From Asticcacaulis sp. (lineage in GTDB: Bacteria > Pseudomonadota > Alphaproteobacteria > Caulobacterales > Caulobacteraceae), in the NCBI GenBank assembly GCA_024707255.1, contig JANQAC010000001.1:1922001-1986000 (forward strand): DNA of 64,000 nucleotides, given 5' to 3'. The notes beneath the pieces were generated by a model. That model saw only the letters and a list, made by a program, of their open reading frames with translations, was not told where the DNA came from and did not search any database. The position numbers were made by a program, and so were the translations under genes. Positions 45,991 to 54,136 of the stretch are shown one piece after another (positions within the stretch are counted from its first letter, which is position 1; each line of letters opens with the position of its first letter).

Positions 45991-47847
45991 GTGTCGCTTA
46001 AAGCCTACTTTCAGGATGAGGCCCCGAATACTGCCGAGGGCGGGGCTGGCCTGCGTTCTTTTGGTCCGCGCCTGCCCGGCCTGCGCTTAAGCGTCGTGGT
46101 CTGGCATCTGTGCTGGGCGGGCTATACGCTCTTCGGGCTGATGGGCCTGCTGCTGCTGCCGGCCTCGCCACTCGTCATCGCGGCGCTGGTGGCGATCACC
46201 ATACCCGGCGCGGCCTGTGTGATCCTGCTCAGCCGTGACAGCCAGTTCATGCGCCAGGCCCTGATGTGGGTATGGGCCGTGGGCGCCCTGCTGGCCGTGG
46301 CCTTCACCGGGGGCATATCCGGGCCGCTGGCCGTATGGTGCATCCTGCCTCTGCTGGCGGCGGTGGTGCTCAATCAGCGCACCCTGATCACGCTTGGCGC
46401 TTCCCTGGCCTTCGGCATCACCTTGTTCGGGATCATGATCAGCGTGTGGCACGGCATCATATTGCCCGACGAACAGGAAGGTTTCTGGCTGTCGGTTATC
46501 GCCAATGTGTCTATCGTGGCCGGATTGGGTCTGGCGGTTCTGCCCGCCCTGCGGATGCGCTCCGAACGCGCCAGCGAGGCCGAGGAGACCCGCGACCGCC
46601 TGCTGAAAATCCTGACCGAACAGCCCGGCCTGCTGATCTGCCTGGATGGCGATGGGCGGGTTGTCGCGGCCTATGGTGAGGCGCCGGCGGGGCTGGACCT
46701 CAAGGCGCTGCTGCAACTGGGGGTGCCGGCTTCGGCGCATGTGCCAGACCGCATGGCGGTCAAGGCCGCAATCGAAACCGCCGTCATGGAGGGGCGGGCC
46801 GATATCGGCTTTACGCCCCACGCTGCCATGGATCATTACGTGCTCCTGTCGCTGCGTCGCGGCGTTGATGGCCGCGTCTATGGCGTCATGCACGACGCCT
46901 CGCTGTCGCACGCCCACGAAGCCTCGCTGGAGGCGGCGCGCATCGAGGCCGAAAACCTGAACAAAGGCAAGACGCAGTTCCTCGCCAGCATGAGCCACGA
47001 ACTGCGCACGCCGCTCAATGCGGTCATCGGTTTCTCGGATATCATGCGCCTGAAGATGTTCGGTGAACTGCCGCCGAAATATGCCGAATATGCGCAACTG
47101 ATCTGGGAATCCGGCCAGCATGTGCTCGACATGATCAATGACGTGCTCGATATGTCGAAGATCGAAGCGCAGAAATACGAACTGGCTTTGGAAAGCTTCG
47201 ATATACGTGAGCCCGTTTCGGCGGCACTGCGCCTGATCCGCGGTCAGGCGCATGAAAAGGCCATTGATATTATCAGCCAGATGCCGGAAATGCCGCTTCT
47301 GGTCAGCGCCGACAAGCGCGCCATCAAGCAGATCTGCCTGAACCTGCTGTCGAACGCGGTGAAATTCACGCCGCAGGGCGGCGATGTGCGACTCAGCCTC
47401 AGCCAGCGGGAAGACGTGGTCGATATCGTCATTACCGATACCGGCATAGGCATTTCGGCGGAAGACCTGAGCCGGATCGGCCAGCCCTACGAACAGTCCG
47501 GCCCGGCGGAACAGAGGGCGATGGGCACGGGGCTCGGCCTGTCGATCGTCAAGGCCATGGCGCATCTACTGGGGGGCAGCCTGACGCTTTCCAGCATCCT
47601 GGGCGAAGGGACGACCGTGACGGTGTCCTTGCCGGTGGTGCAGGCGGACGAACAGCCGGAACTGCCCATGCCCATGCCGGTCAACAACCGGCCGGTCCAG
47701 GCGGAACCGCAAGGCGTGGTGCAATCACTGGAAGCCTTTGCCGGGGCCGCCCAGCAGGCGATACATAATCCGCTGGAGGATATCAGCCATACGCCGGAGT
47801 CCTTAAGCCGGTTCAGCGATTTCGTGATCCGCCCGCCGAAGAGCTAG
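45991..47847 (+). CDS. divJ: membrane sensor histidine kinase, DivJ-like
   Basis: A 618-residue kinase with six or so membrane helices in residues 20-190, a PAS-like region (about 200-320) and a HisKA/HATPase core. The phospho-acceptor is His336 in LASMSHELRTPLNAVIGFSD (C. crescentus DivJ uses His338). NLLSNAVKFTPQGG, DTGIGI and GTGLGLSIVKAM are the N, G1 and G2 boxes. DivJ phosphorylates DivK and PleD and sets stalked-cell fate. A Pro-rich tail of about 60 residues follows. The GTG start at 45991 is a choice; a longer version is possible. Assignment as DivJ rests on the match of domain order, length and His position. Confidence 0.72.
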   Translation: MSLKAYFQDEAPNTAEGGAGLRSFGPRLPGLRLSVVVWHLCWAGYTLFGLMGLLLLPASPLVIAALVAITIPGAACVILLSRDSQFMRQALMWVWAVGALLAVAFTGGISGPLAVWCILPLLAAVVLNQRTLITLGASLAFGITLFGIMISVWHGIILPDEQEGFWLSVIANVSIVAGLGLAVLPALRMRSERASEAEETRDRLLKILTEQPGLLICLDGDGRVVAAYGEAPAGLDLKALLQLGVPASAHVPDRMAVKAAIETAVMEGRADIGFTPHAAMDHYVLLSLRRGVDGRVYGVMHDASLSHAHEASLEAARIEAENLNKGKTQFLASMSHELRTPLNAVIGFSDIMRLKMFGELPPKYAEYAQLIWESGQHVLDMINDVLDMSKIEAQKYELALESFDIREPVSAALRLIRGQAHEKAIDIISQMPEMPLLVSADKRAIKQICLNLLSNAVKFTPQGGDVRLSLSQREDVVDIVITDTGIGISAEDLSRIGQPYEQSGPAEQRAMGTGLGLSIVKAMAHLLGGSLTLSSILGEGTTVTVSLPVVQADEQPELPMPMPVNNRPVQAEPQGVVQSLEAFAGAAQQAIHNPLEDISHTPESLSRFSDFVIRPPKS

Positions 47848-48266
47848 AGCGCCGCCACAACGGTTTCCAGCTTGCCGAGGAACCCCTGCCAGCCGTGCAG
47901 GGCGCCGCCGAAAGCCTGCTTCTGGTCCGGACGGAAGCCGGCCTGTTCCACGCGCAGATGCGTGCCGTTTTCGGTTGGCGTCAGGGTAAAGGTCACCACG
48001 CTGCGCAAATCATAGGCGGCGTTGTCATTGGCGAAGTCCCAGCGATAGGCAAGGGTCCTGCACGGTTCGAGCGTGAGTACCTCGCAATCCAGCACGCCGC
48101 CCCAGTCGCCGCGCAGGTTGAATTTATGGCCGACCGCCGGCTGGAAATCATTCTTCATCAGCCAGTCTTCCATAAGATGCGGCTGGGTCAGGGCGCGCCA
48201 CAGCTTTTCCGGCGGATGCGGAAAGTCGCGCTCGACGACGACGGAACGGGTTTCGACAGCGGTCAT
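47844..48266 (-). CDS. SRPBCC/AHSA1 domain protein
   Basis: A 140-residue START-like protein of the activator-of-Hsp90-ATPase type: RDFPHPPEKLWRALTQPHLM, then MKNDFQPAVGHKFNL and TFTLTPTENGTHLRVEQAGF. It would bind a hydrophobic ligand. It is last in an ArsR-led operon, a frequent arrangement for this family. Its start overlaps the DUF1801 stop by one base (TGATG), and its own end overlaps divJ by 4 bases from the opposite strand. Confidence 0.9.
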   Translation of the reverse strand: MTAVETRSVVVERDFPHPPEKLWRALTQPHLMEDWLMKNDFQPAVGHKFNLRGDWGGVLDCEVLTLEPCRTLAYRWDFANDNAAYDLRSVVTFTLTPTENGTHLRVEQAGFRPDQKQAFGGALHGWQGFLGKLETVVAAL

Positions 48267-48673
48267 CAGGCTTTGCCCTTCTTTGGCTGGCTGCTATTCA
48301 GGTCTACGGCGGCGCGAACCAGAGCCTTGAAGGCTGCCTCGTTGATGGCGTCGCCTTCGCGGAAATCGATGGCGCGGCGGGTGGCGCCTTCCAGGCTGGA
48401 ATTGAACAGGCCGGCGGGATCGGCCAGCGATGCCCCCTTGGCGAAGGTCGTCTTGACGGCGGCCTTGTAGGTCTCCCCGGTGCAGATGATGCCGTCATGC
48501 GACCATACCGGAATATTCCATTTCCATTCCTCGACCACCTCCGGATCGGCCTCTTTTATCAGGCGGCGCAAGGTGGTCAGGGTGTCGCCGCGCCAGTCCG
48601 GATATTCGGCGATGTTTTCGTCGATCAGTTGCGTGGCGGGAATGCCGGCGGTGCTCTTCAGCGGTTTTTTCAT
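48266..48673 (-). CDS. DUF1801 domain protein
   Basis: A 135-residue YdhG/DUF1801 protein. The family marks are LIKEADPEVVEEWKWNIPVW, GIICTGETYKAAVKTTF and the closing RRAIDFREGDAINEAAFKAL. Structures of the family resemble small iron-chaperone or frataxin-like folds, but the role is unsettled. Part of the ArsR operon. The ATG at 48673 (MKKPLKSTAG) is preceded by AAGGAA. Confidence 0.88.
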   Translation of the reverse strand: MKKPLKSTAGIPATQLIDENIAEYPDWRGDTLTTLRRLIKEADPEVVEEWKWNIPVWSHDGIICTGETYKAAVKTTFAKGASLADPAGLFNSSLEGATRRAIDFREGDAINEAAFKALVRAAVDLNSSQPKKGKA

Positions 48674-48683
48674 GGGCGTTTCC

Positions 48684-49094
48684 TTATAGTTTCTGGCCGG
48701 GCAGATTACTGGCCTGCCTGATCCAGCCGGCCAGTTGCGCCTCATCCATGGCGTCGTTTTCGCGGATATCGAGGTAGCGTACGTCTTTCTGTTTTGAAGT
48801 GCCGGGCGGCAGCGGATCGAGATGCGCGCCATTGAAAAAGGCGATCTTGATATAGTTCGTGAAGCAGTGAAGGCTGAGAAACCAGCCCTTTTCCGACGTG
48901 CCGTAAAAGGGCGAATTCCATTTGACCGCCTTACGCACATCGGGGATCGTGCGCTCGATCAGGGCATCAAGCCGGGCTCCCACCGTGCTTTTCCAGCCGG
49001 GCATGGCGGCGATATAGGCTTGCACCGGCGTGTCGCCATAGCCCTTGGCGATCTGCGGATTACCGCCTGAAAGCAGGTGTGGCGCGTCTGACAT
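48684..49094 (-). CDS. DUF1801 domain protein, second copy
   Basis: A 136-residue protein of the same family: QAYIAAMPGWKSTVGARLDA, then PDVRKAVKWNSPFYGTSEKG and YIKIAFFNGAHLDPLPPGTS, and a final AQLAGWIRQAS. It is diverged from its neighbour, so it is not a recent duplicate. It sits between the ArsR/membrane genes and the first DUF1801 gene. Confidence 0.88.
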   Translation of the reverse strand: MSDAPHLLSGGNPQIAKGYGDTPVQAYIAAMPGWKSTVGARLDALIERTIPDVRKAVKWNSPFYGTSEKGWFLSLHCFTNYIKIAFFNGAHLDPLPPGTSKQKDVRYLDIRENDAMDEAQLAGWIRQASNLPGQKL

Positions 49095-49096
49095 GA

Positions 49097-49309
49097 TCAG
49101 TTCCCCAAAGTTGCGCGTGGCCTGATATAAGGCAGGGCGAACATGTAAAGCCCGGTGAACAACAGATAAAAAAGCGGCGGCAGCGGCGCATAGGTCAGCC
49201 AGGTCATCGGATGCTTCAGGGCCATGGCGACGAAGTTGCCGGCAACCAGCAGGGCAAAAACGATCGATACCCAGCGGTGGCTCTGGCGTATCCAGTGGTT
49301 GAGGGTCAT
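49097..49309 (-). CDS. small two-helix membrane protein
   Basis: A 70-residue membrane protein with two helices (about residues 14-32 and 42-60) beginning MTLNHWIRQSHRWVSIVFAL. Its start overlaps the ArsR stop by 4 bases and it precedes DUF1801 by 2, so it belongs to the operon. Short proteins of this kind appear next to ArsR/SRPBCC genes in other alphaproteobacteria; role unknown. Confidence 0.75.
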   Translation of the reverse strand: MTLNHWIRQSHRWVSIVFALLVAGNFVAMALKHPMTWLTYAPLPPLFYLLFTGLYMFALPYIRPRATLGN

Positions 49310-49629
49310 TGGTCCATCCTGTTCAGCAGGTTTTCAAGATCATCGAAGCGGCTTTCCCAGAAGCCGGCCATCTGGCTGGTCCATTCCATCAGCGGAGACA
49401 GCGCGCCGATTTGCGCACTGTAATGGGTCTGGCGGCCATCGACGCGGCCACGCACCAGTCCCGCCTCTTTCAGCAGGCTGAGGTGTTTGGAAACAACGGG
49501 CTGGGAAACGCCGGCCTGTTCGGTCAGACCGCCGACCGTTGTTTCGCCGTCGCGGCACAGGCGCTCGAAGATCGCGCGCCGCGTCGGGTCGGCCAGGGTG
49601 CGGAACAGGATGTCGGGCGAGGGTGTCAA
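49306..49629 (-). CDS. ArsR family transcriptional regulator
   Basis: A 107-residue winged-helix repressor: FRTLADPTRRAIFERLCRDG, then GLTEQAGVSQPVVSKHLSLL as the recognition region and VDGRQTHYSAQIGALSPLM. Metal-ligand cysteines are lacking, as in the group that accompanies SRPBCC proteins. Start is probably the TTG at 49629 (GAGG upstream), with 49641 possible. ATAGCTAT repeats lie in its promoter. It leads the operon ending in the SRPBCC protein. Confidence 0.9.
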   Translation of the reverse strand: MTPSPDILFRTLADPTRRAIFERLCRDGETTVGGLTEQAGVSQPVVSKHLSLLKEAGLVRGRVDGRQTHYSAQIGALSPLMEWTSQMAGFWESRFDDLENLLNRMDQ

Positions 49630-49640
49630 TTCATACCTCA

Positions 49641-49674
49641 ATAGCTATGAATTGACGTATAGCTATTCAGCTAT
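49641..49674. promoter_or_regulatory. repeated ATAGCTAT palindromes, likely ArsR operator
   Basis: ATAGCTAT occurs at 49641-49648 and 49659-49666 and a partial AGCTAT at 49669-49674, each palindromic. They lie immediately upstream of the ArsR start and would cover its promoter. Autoregulation is inferred. Confidence 0.55.
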
Positions 49675-49692
49675 GGATGAGTCAAGCCCAAA

Positions 49693-50670
49693 TCAGAGGC
49701 GCGTATTGACCTGATTATGCGTGTAGGGCGCCGGCAGAGCGACATAGCTCAGGCCGGTGATGAAATCGCCGACCTCGAAGCGGGCATAGAGCGGGCCTTT
49801 ATCGGTCGAGAACTCGACCACAATATCCTCGCGCGGATCGAGCCTGGCGATCGCCAGCCAGGCACGGCTGGGGAAGTCGAAACGCTGGGCGGCTTCCGGT
49901 GCCTGCGTGCCGGCATAGGTGCCGGTCAGGGTGAAACCGGCGATATTGGTCCTCAGGGCAGGGCGCAGGTCTGTAGTGACCTCGCTGATGCCGCTGGCCA
50001 TGAAGCTCAGTGAGCTGTAATCGGAAAAGCCGACGGGCAGGCTGTCGCTGAGGCCATAGGGGGCGCGGTTGATCATGCCTGAGGTCAGGATATCGGTATT
50101 GCGCACCAACAGGCGGGCGCTGTAAGGGCGCAGGCCATCCTTGAAATGCGCCATCAGGCTGAAACTGTTCTGATGCAGGCCGCCGTAAAGGCCGAAGGCC
50201 ATGTTGGCCTGGTCGGTGTTTTGATATTGCACCAGCCGCCACACCTGATCATCGCCATAGGCGCGGTTGGCGCGCCATTCGGTGCGGCCGGAAGACAGTT
50301 CGAGATGCGGCACGGCCATGAAGCGGCGGAAGCCACCCTCGGCGGTATTGACCTCGGCCATCAGTGACGGCGCGGTGCAATCGGATTGGTCTGCTGCGGC
50401 CTTGGCCTTTTCCAGCCAGGGCGCCAGATAGGCCATGCTGAGGCCGGCGCGCAGCGCATCGTTACGGGCCTGCAGATATCCGGCCTTCAGCGCCTGGCTG
50501 GTCGGACCATCGAGCAGGTGGCAGCGCGCATCGGCCTGCACCATAAAGTATCGCTTGACCACCGGCAGGGTATAGTCATCCGCGGTCTGGGCCACCAGCG
50601 GCGCCGTTATGCACGTTGTCGCGACAGCGGCCGCAAGCACAAGCTTTTTGACATAAGGACGGAGGTTCAT
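49693..50670 (-). CDS. hypothetical exported protein
   Basis: A 325-residue protein with a signal peptide (MNLRPYVKKLVLAAAVATTC, cut near VAQT). It has two Cys in the first 100 residues (ARCHLLDG and SDCTAPS) and a beta-rich remainder with repeated Ser/Thr. No catalytic motif can be seen and I do not recognise a family. It stands alone on the minus strand. Confidence 0.65.
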   Translation of the reverse strand: MNLRPYVKKLVLAAAVATTCITAPLVAQTADDYTLPVVKRYFMVQADARCHLLDGPTSQALKAGYLQARNDALRAGLSMAYLAPWLEKAKAAADQSDCTAPSLMAEVNTAEGGFRRFMAVPHLELSSGRTEWRANRAYGDDQVWRLVQYQNTDQANMAFGLYGGLHQNSFSLMAHFKDGLRPYSARLLVRNTDILTSGMINRAPYGLSDSLPVGFSDYSSLSFMASGISEVTTDLRPALRTNIAGFTLTGTYAGTQAPEAAQRFDFPSRAWLAIARLDPREDIVVEFSTDKGPLYARFEVGDFITGLSYVALPAPYTHNQVNTRL

Positions 50671-50760
50671 AAAACGGCTTTACAGGGACTGTCAGGAATG
50701 TCTTTTCATCCTTTATAGACCATCAGGCTTTAGACGGCGTTTCCAATCAGGGTTAGCCAA

Positions 50761-51099
50761 ATGTTACTATCAAGCGACCTCTGGGTCAGCGCCCTGGTGC
50801 GCCGGGTCGAGCAGGCGGGCAGTTTCGCCTATATCGCGCGGCGAGGGGATAAGGCGTTCGGCGCCGTGCTGGTCAAGGTGCTGAACCTGAAGACGCGCGA
50901 GACCTATGTGCTGCGCGAGGCGCAGAAAGGCGAGGAAAGCGTGTGGATGCGACCGGTCGAGACGAAGGACGAGGCCGATCTCGACGCCTGGATCGCGCGG
51001 CAGGCCCGGTATGATCCGGACATATGGGTGGTTGAAATCGAGGATCCGGAGGGCCGCCATTTCCTGACCGAGAAGGTCGAGGATATGATGAATCGCTGA
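50761..51099 (+). CDS. DUF1491 family protein
   Basis: A 112-residue DUF1491 protein, a family found almost only in alphaproteobacteria. SDLWVSALVRRVEQAGSFAY then FGAVLVKVLNLKTRETYV and DPDIWVVEIEDPEGRHFL make the pattern. Function unknown. It follows a short leader and has AGGG about 10 bases before the ATG. Confidence 0.9.
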   Translation: MLLSSDLWVSALVRRVEQAGSFAYIARRGDKAFGAVLVKVLNLKTRETYVLREAQKGEESVWMRPVETKDEADLDAWIARQARYDPDIWVVEIEDPEGRHFLTEKVEDMMNR

Positions 51100-51177
51100 T
51101 TTACCTTGTCTTTCAACGGAATAACAAAACCTCTGGGTTAGGGTGAGCATCGATCACAACCAAGTACAGGTAGCGTT

Positions 51178-51558
51178 TTGTATTTTCTGCTGAATGACCT
51201 CATCCTCGATATCGACGCTACGCGCATGATGCAGCCGCTGGACGCCGATCGCTTTTCCGCGCTCAGCGCCGATTACATCGCGCAACTGGGCAAGGAAATG
51301 TTCGCCGAGGATGTTCAGGCGCACCGCAATAATCCCGAACGTGCCCGCCGGCTGGCCTACCTGATCCACCTGAAGATGCCGCGCATCAATGCGGCCCAGT
51401 TTTTCGTCACCTCAACCGGCGGCGGACTGGAAAGCGTGGATGCCAGCTTCAAGTCGCTGAACGAGATGGCGATGGAACTGATGTTCGCACAACAGAAGAT
51501 AGGCCAGCTCGACACCCGCAAGGTCGATAACGAGGTCTGGCACCGCATGGCCGCCTAA
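51178..51558 (+). CDS. hypothetical protein
   Basis: A 126-residue soluble protein with an acidic helical N-terminus (LLNDLILDIDATRMMQ) and several well-spaced leucines. It has no signal, no Cys and no known motif. The start is TTG, which is unusual and not confirmed by a strong ribosome site. Related proteins may exist in Caulobacterales (recollection only). Confidence 0.6.
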   Translation: MYFLLNDLILDIDATRMMQPLDADRFSALSADYIAQLGKEMFAEDVQAHRNNPERARRLAYLIHLKMPRINAAQFFVTSTGGGLESVDASFKSLNEMAMELMFAQQKIGQLDTRKVDNEVWHRMAA

Positions 51559-51565
51559 GCCCATT

Positions 51566-51625
51566 CTTGTACCTCCCCGCCTGTCGGGGAGGGGGACCGC
51601 GCTCGAAGAGCGGGGTGGTGGGGGC
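51566..51625. repeat. GC-rich palindromic repeat, copy 3
   Basis: Reads CTTGTACCTCCCCGCC, then TGTCGGGGAGGGGGACC, then a short inverted CGCTCGAAGAGCG and GGTGGTGGGGGC. It is the reverse orientation of the element at 17378-17450. It lies between convergent genes. Confidence 0.7.
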
Positions 51626-51649
51626 TCTTTCTGTCGTAATCCGTTATTG

Positions 51650-52726
51650 TTATCGCGCCAATGCCTCCGCCGCTAGTGCCTTGGTCAGGCTGGCCGCGTC
51701 TGTGGGTTTCGTCAGAGCCACAGATTGTCCGGCCCACAGATTGCTGAATTCCGCGGCGCCATTAAGCGTCGCGCTGGCTTTCAACGGCGCAAGTGCCCCG
51801 CCGGCCAGGGGAAAATCCGGCGCCAGGTCCGACAGTGGGCCCAGTTCCCGCATGGCGCGGTTGCTGATGCCGCGCGCCGGGCGGCCGGTGAAGATATTGG
51901 TGATCTGGGTGCCGTCGTCAGTCGCGCTCATAAGCGCCATCCGGTGCGCGTCGCTGATGGTCGCCTCTTTCGTCAGCAGATAGGCCGTGCCGACCTGGAC
52001 CGCCGAAGCCCCCAGCAGCAGCGCGGCGGCCACGCCACGGCCATCGGATATGCCGCCGGCAGCGATGACCGGCACCGATACGGTATCCGCGATCTGCGGC
52101 ACCAGGGCGAAGGTGCCGACCTGGCGCGACATGTCCATTTGCAGAAAAGAGGCGCGGTGGCCGCCGGCTTCCGCGCCCATGGCGATGACCGCGTCCACGC
52201 CCCGCGCCTCCAGCCAGCGCGCTTCGGCAACCGTCGTGGCCGAGGACAGGATTTTGGCGCCGCTGGCCTTTACGCGCGCCAGCAGGTCCGGCGTCGGCAG
52301 GCCGAAATGGAAGCTGACAATGGGTGGTCTGATCTCTTCGACCACGCGGCACCAGGCATCATCGAAGGGTGCGCGGGTCGACATTGGCACAGGTGTATCG
52401 GCGGGCAGGCCGGCCTCTTCATAATAGGTCGTCAGATGCCGCCGCCACGCCGCCAGTCGCGCTTTCACCGCCGGATCGTCCGGGCTCGGCGCGGCATGAC
52501 AGAAGAAATTCAGATTGAAAGGCGCAGCGGTCTCCGCCCGGATTTGTCGCACGGCCTCACGCACTTGTTCAGGCGATAACTGTGCGCAGGGCAGGGCGCC
52601 GAGCCCGCCGGCCTGAGCCACGGCGACCACCATTTCGACGCCATTCGCGCCCGCCATCGGCGCCTGGAGAATTGGCAGGTCGATACCCAGCAGGTCCAGG
52701 ATGCGGCGGTCTTTCCAGGCGGTCAT
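51650..52726 (-). CDS. nitronate monooxygenase
   Basis: FMN enzyme of 358 residues that oxidises nitronates, the deprotonated nitroalkanes. DLPILQAPMAGANG opens the TIM barrel, GAEAGGHRASF is the FMN-phosphate site of class I enzymes, and IAAGGISDGRGVAAALLLGA follows. It probably protects against toxic propionate-3-nitronate or acts on a related substrate. It starts 2 bases before the SGNH hydrolase stop on the same strand. Confidence 0.92.
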   Translation of the reverse strand: MTAWKDRRILDLLGIDLPILQAPMAGANGVEMVVAVAQAGGLGALPCAQLSPEQVREAVRQIRAETAAPFNLNFFCHAAPSPDDPAVKARLAAWRRHLTTYYEEAGLPADTPVPMSTRAPFDDAWCRVVEEIRPPIVSFHFGLPTPDLLARVKASGAKILSSATTVAEARWLEARGVDAVIAMGAEAGGHRASFLQMDMSRQVGTFALVPQIADTVSVPVIAAGGISDGRGVAAALLLGASAVQVGTAYLLTKEATISDAHRMALMSATDDGTQITNIFTGRPARGISNRAMRELGPLSDLAPDFPLAGGALAPLKASATLNGAAEFSNLWAGQSVALTKPTDAASLTKALAAEALAR

Positions 52727-52728
52727 GT

Positions 52729-53967
52729 CTACCTCTTGAAAAAGCCGAGCGGAATCGCCGCCGCCATGGCCGCCGCACCGGCATCATTGGGGTGCAGGTG
52801 GTCACCGACATCGTAATCGGCGCGCAGGTGGCCCGGTGCGGCGGGGTCTTCCACCGCCTTGTCGAAATCGATCACGCCATCGAAGACGGTCTGGTGCCTG
52901 ATCCAGGTGTTGATCGTCTGGCGGCGGGCTTCCTTTTCGTCGGAATAATAGCCCTCGAAAACCGTGCCGATAAAGGGTGTCAGGGTGGCGGCATAGATTT
53001 TCAGGCCGCGTTCGTGGGCGCGCGCCGCCGTCTGGCTCAGGCCGTCGATCAGGTCTTCCGCCGAAACATAACCCTCCGAGCCTGGTCCCTGTGCGTGCCC
53101 CAGATCATTGATCCCGATGAGCACGATGACGGCAGCGGCATTCGGCTGGGCCAGCACATCGCGGTCGAAGCGCGCCAGTCCGCCCTCGCCGAAGCGTGCC
53201 CACTGGCCGTGATGCAGCAGGCGGTTGCCGCTCAAACCGGCATTGACGACGCTGAGCTTGATGCCTGCCTCATGCAGGCGACGGCTCAAAAGCTCAGGCC
53301 AGGTGCGGCCCTGGTCGGGGGTGATGCCGTAGCCATCGGTGATCGAGTCACCAAAGGTGATCAGCGCCGCTTTCGCCGGCGAGCCGGAAACCTCGACCTC
53401 GGCCAGCCAGGGGAAGGCGTTGCCGATACCGATATCGGATTTTGCTTCGGGCAATTCAGCGGCGCGGCTGACGCGGCCGTCGGCGACATAAAGCACGCCA
53501 CGCTGGATATCGTGAACCGTCACCAGCGGGGTTTCTTCCGGTACATATAGACTAATCGCCAGGTCGCTGTCGGCGGCCACCGTCATCGGCAGGGGATCGC
53601 TAAGCACATAGGCGCCGGGCGCGATGGTGACAGTGGCGCGGCCATTGAAGGTGACGGCTGTATCCGCGGCCGGATCGATGCGGCTGCCCTTGAGGCGTTT
53701 CGCCACGCGGATATCCTCCAGTTTCAGCGGGGCGGTGCCATAGGCATTGGAGAGACGCAGCCGCACCGAGGTGCCGCCGGCGCTGATCCGCACAATCTGG
53801 CGCAGGGTCTTGTCACTGATTTTCGCCTCGACACCGGAGGGCTCTGGCGAAGCATACCAGGTGGGAACCCACTTTGCGGCCGTGTCCTTCGCCGTAGCCG
53901 GCAGGGCCGGCATGGCCGCCAGCAGAAGAAGGCTGAAAAGAGCGGCGCGGCGGGTGGTGTGAAGCAT
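52729..53967 (-). CDS. exported SGNH/GDSL hydrolase
   Basis: A 412-residue secreted serine hydrolase. The signal peptide (MLHTTRRAALFSLLLLAAMP) precedes a jelly-roll-like N-terminal domain and an SGNH domain: block I ITFGDSITDGYG with the nucleophile Ser, block III VLIGINDLGH with Asn, and DHLHPNDAGAAAMA with the catalytic Asp/His pair. It may act on esterified polysaccharides. It precedes the nitronate monooxygenase gene by 2 bases and is likely co-transcribed. Confidence 0.9.
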   Translation of the reverse strand: MLHTTRRAALFSLLLLAAMPALPATAKDTAAKWVPTWYASPEPSGVEAKISDKTLRQIVRISAGGTSVRLRLSNAYGTAPLKLEDIRVAKRLKGSRIDPAADTAVTFNGRATVTIAPGAYVLSDPLPMTVAADSDLAISLYVPEETPLVTVHDIQRGVLYVADGRVSRAAELPEAKSDIGIGNAFPWLAEVEVSGSPAKAALITFGDSITDGYGITPDQGRTWPELLSRRLHEAGIKLSVVNAGLSGNRLLHHGQWARFGEGGLARFDRDVLAQPNAAAVIVLIGINDLGHAQGPGSEGYVSAEDLIDGLSQTAARAHERGLKIYAATLTPFIGTVFEGYYSDEKEARRQTINTWIRHQTVFDGVIDFDKAVEDPAAPGHLRADYDVGDHLHPNDAGAAAMAAAIPLGFFKR

Positions 53968-54136
53968 GGCGGTGTCCCTGTTGTATGATCGCAGCAATCG
54001 CACAGCCGGAATAGTCCGTCAAATGTGATGTTATAATGTTTTAACCTGTTGATTTGGATATTTATTTATGTGCGCCACTGGTCTTGGGCACGCAAGACTT
54101 CTAAGCTGGCGGCTTAGTTAAAGCCGAGACTTGCAC

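Noticed and set aside
46087..47565. Minus-strand 492-residue frame opposite divJ
   Set aside because: Antisense of the kinase; only reflects GC-rich codon structure.
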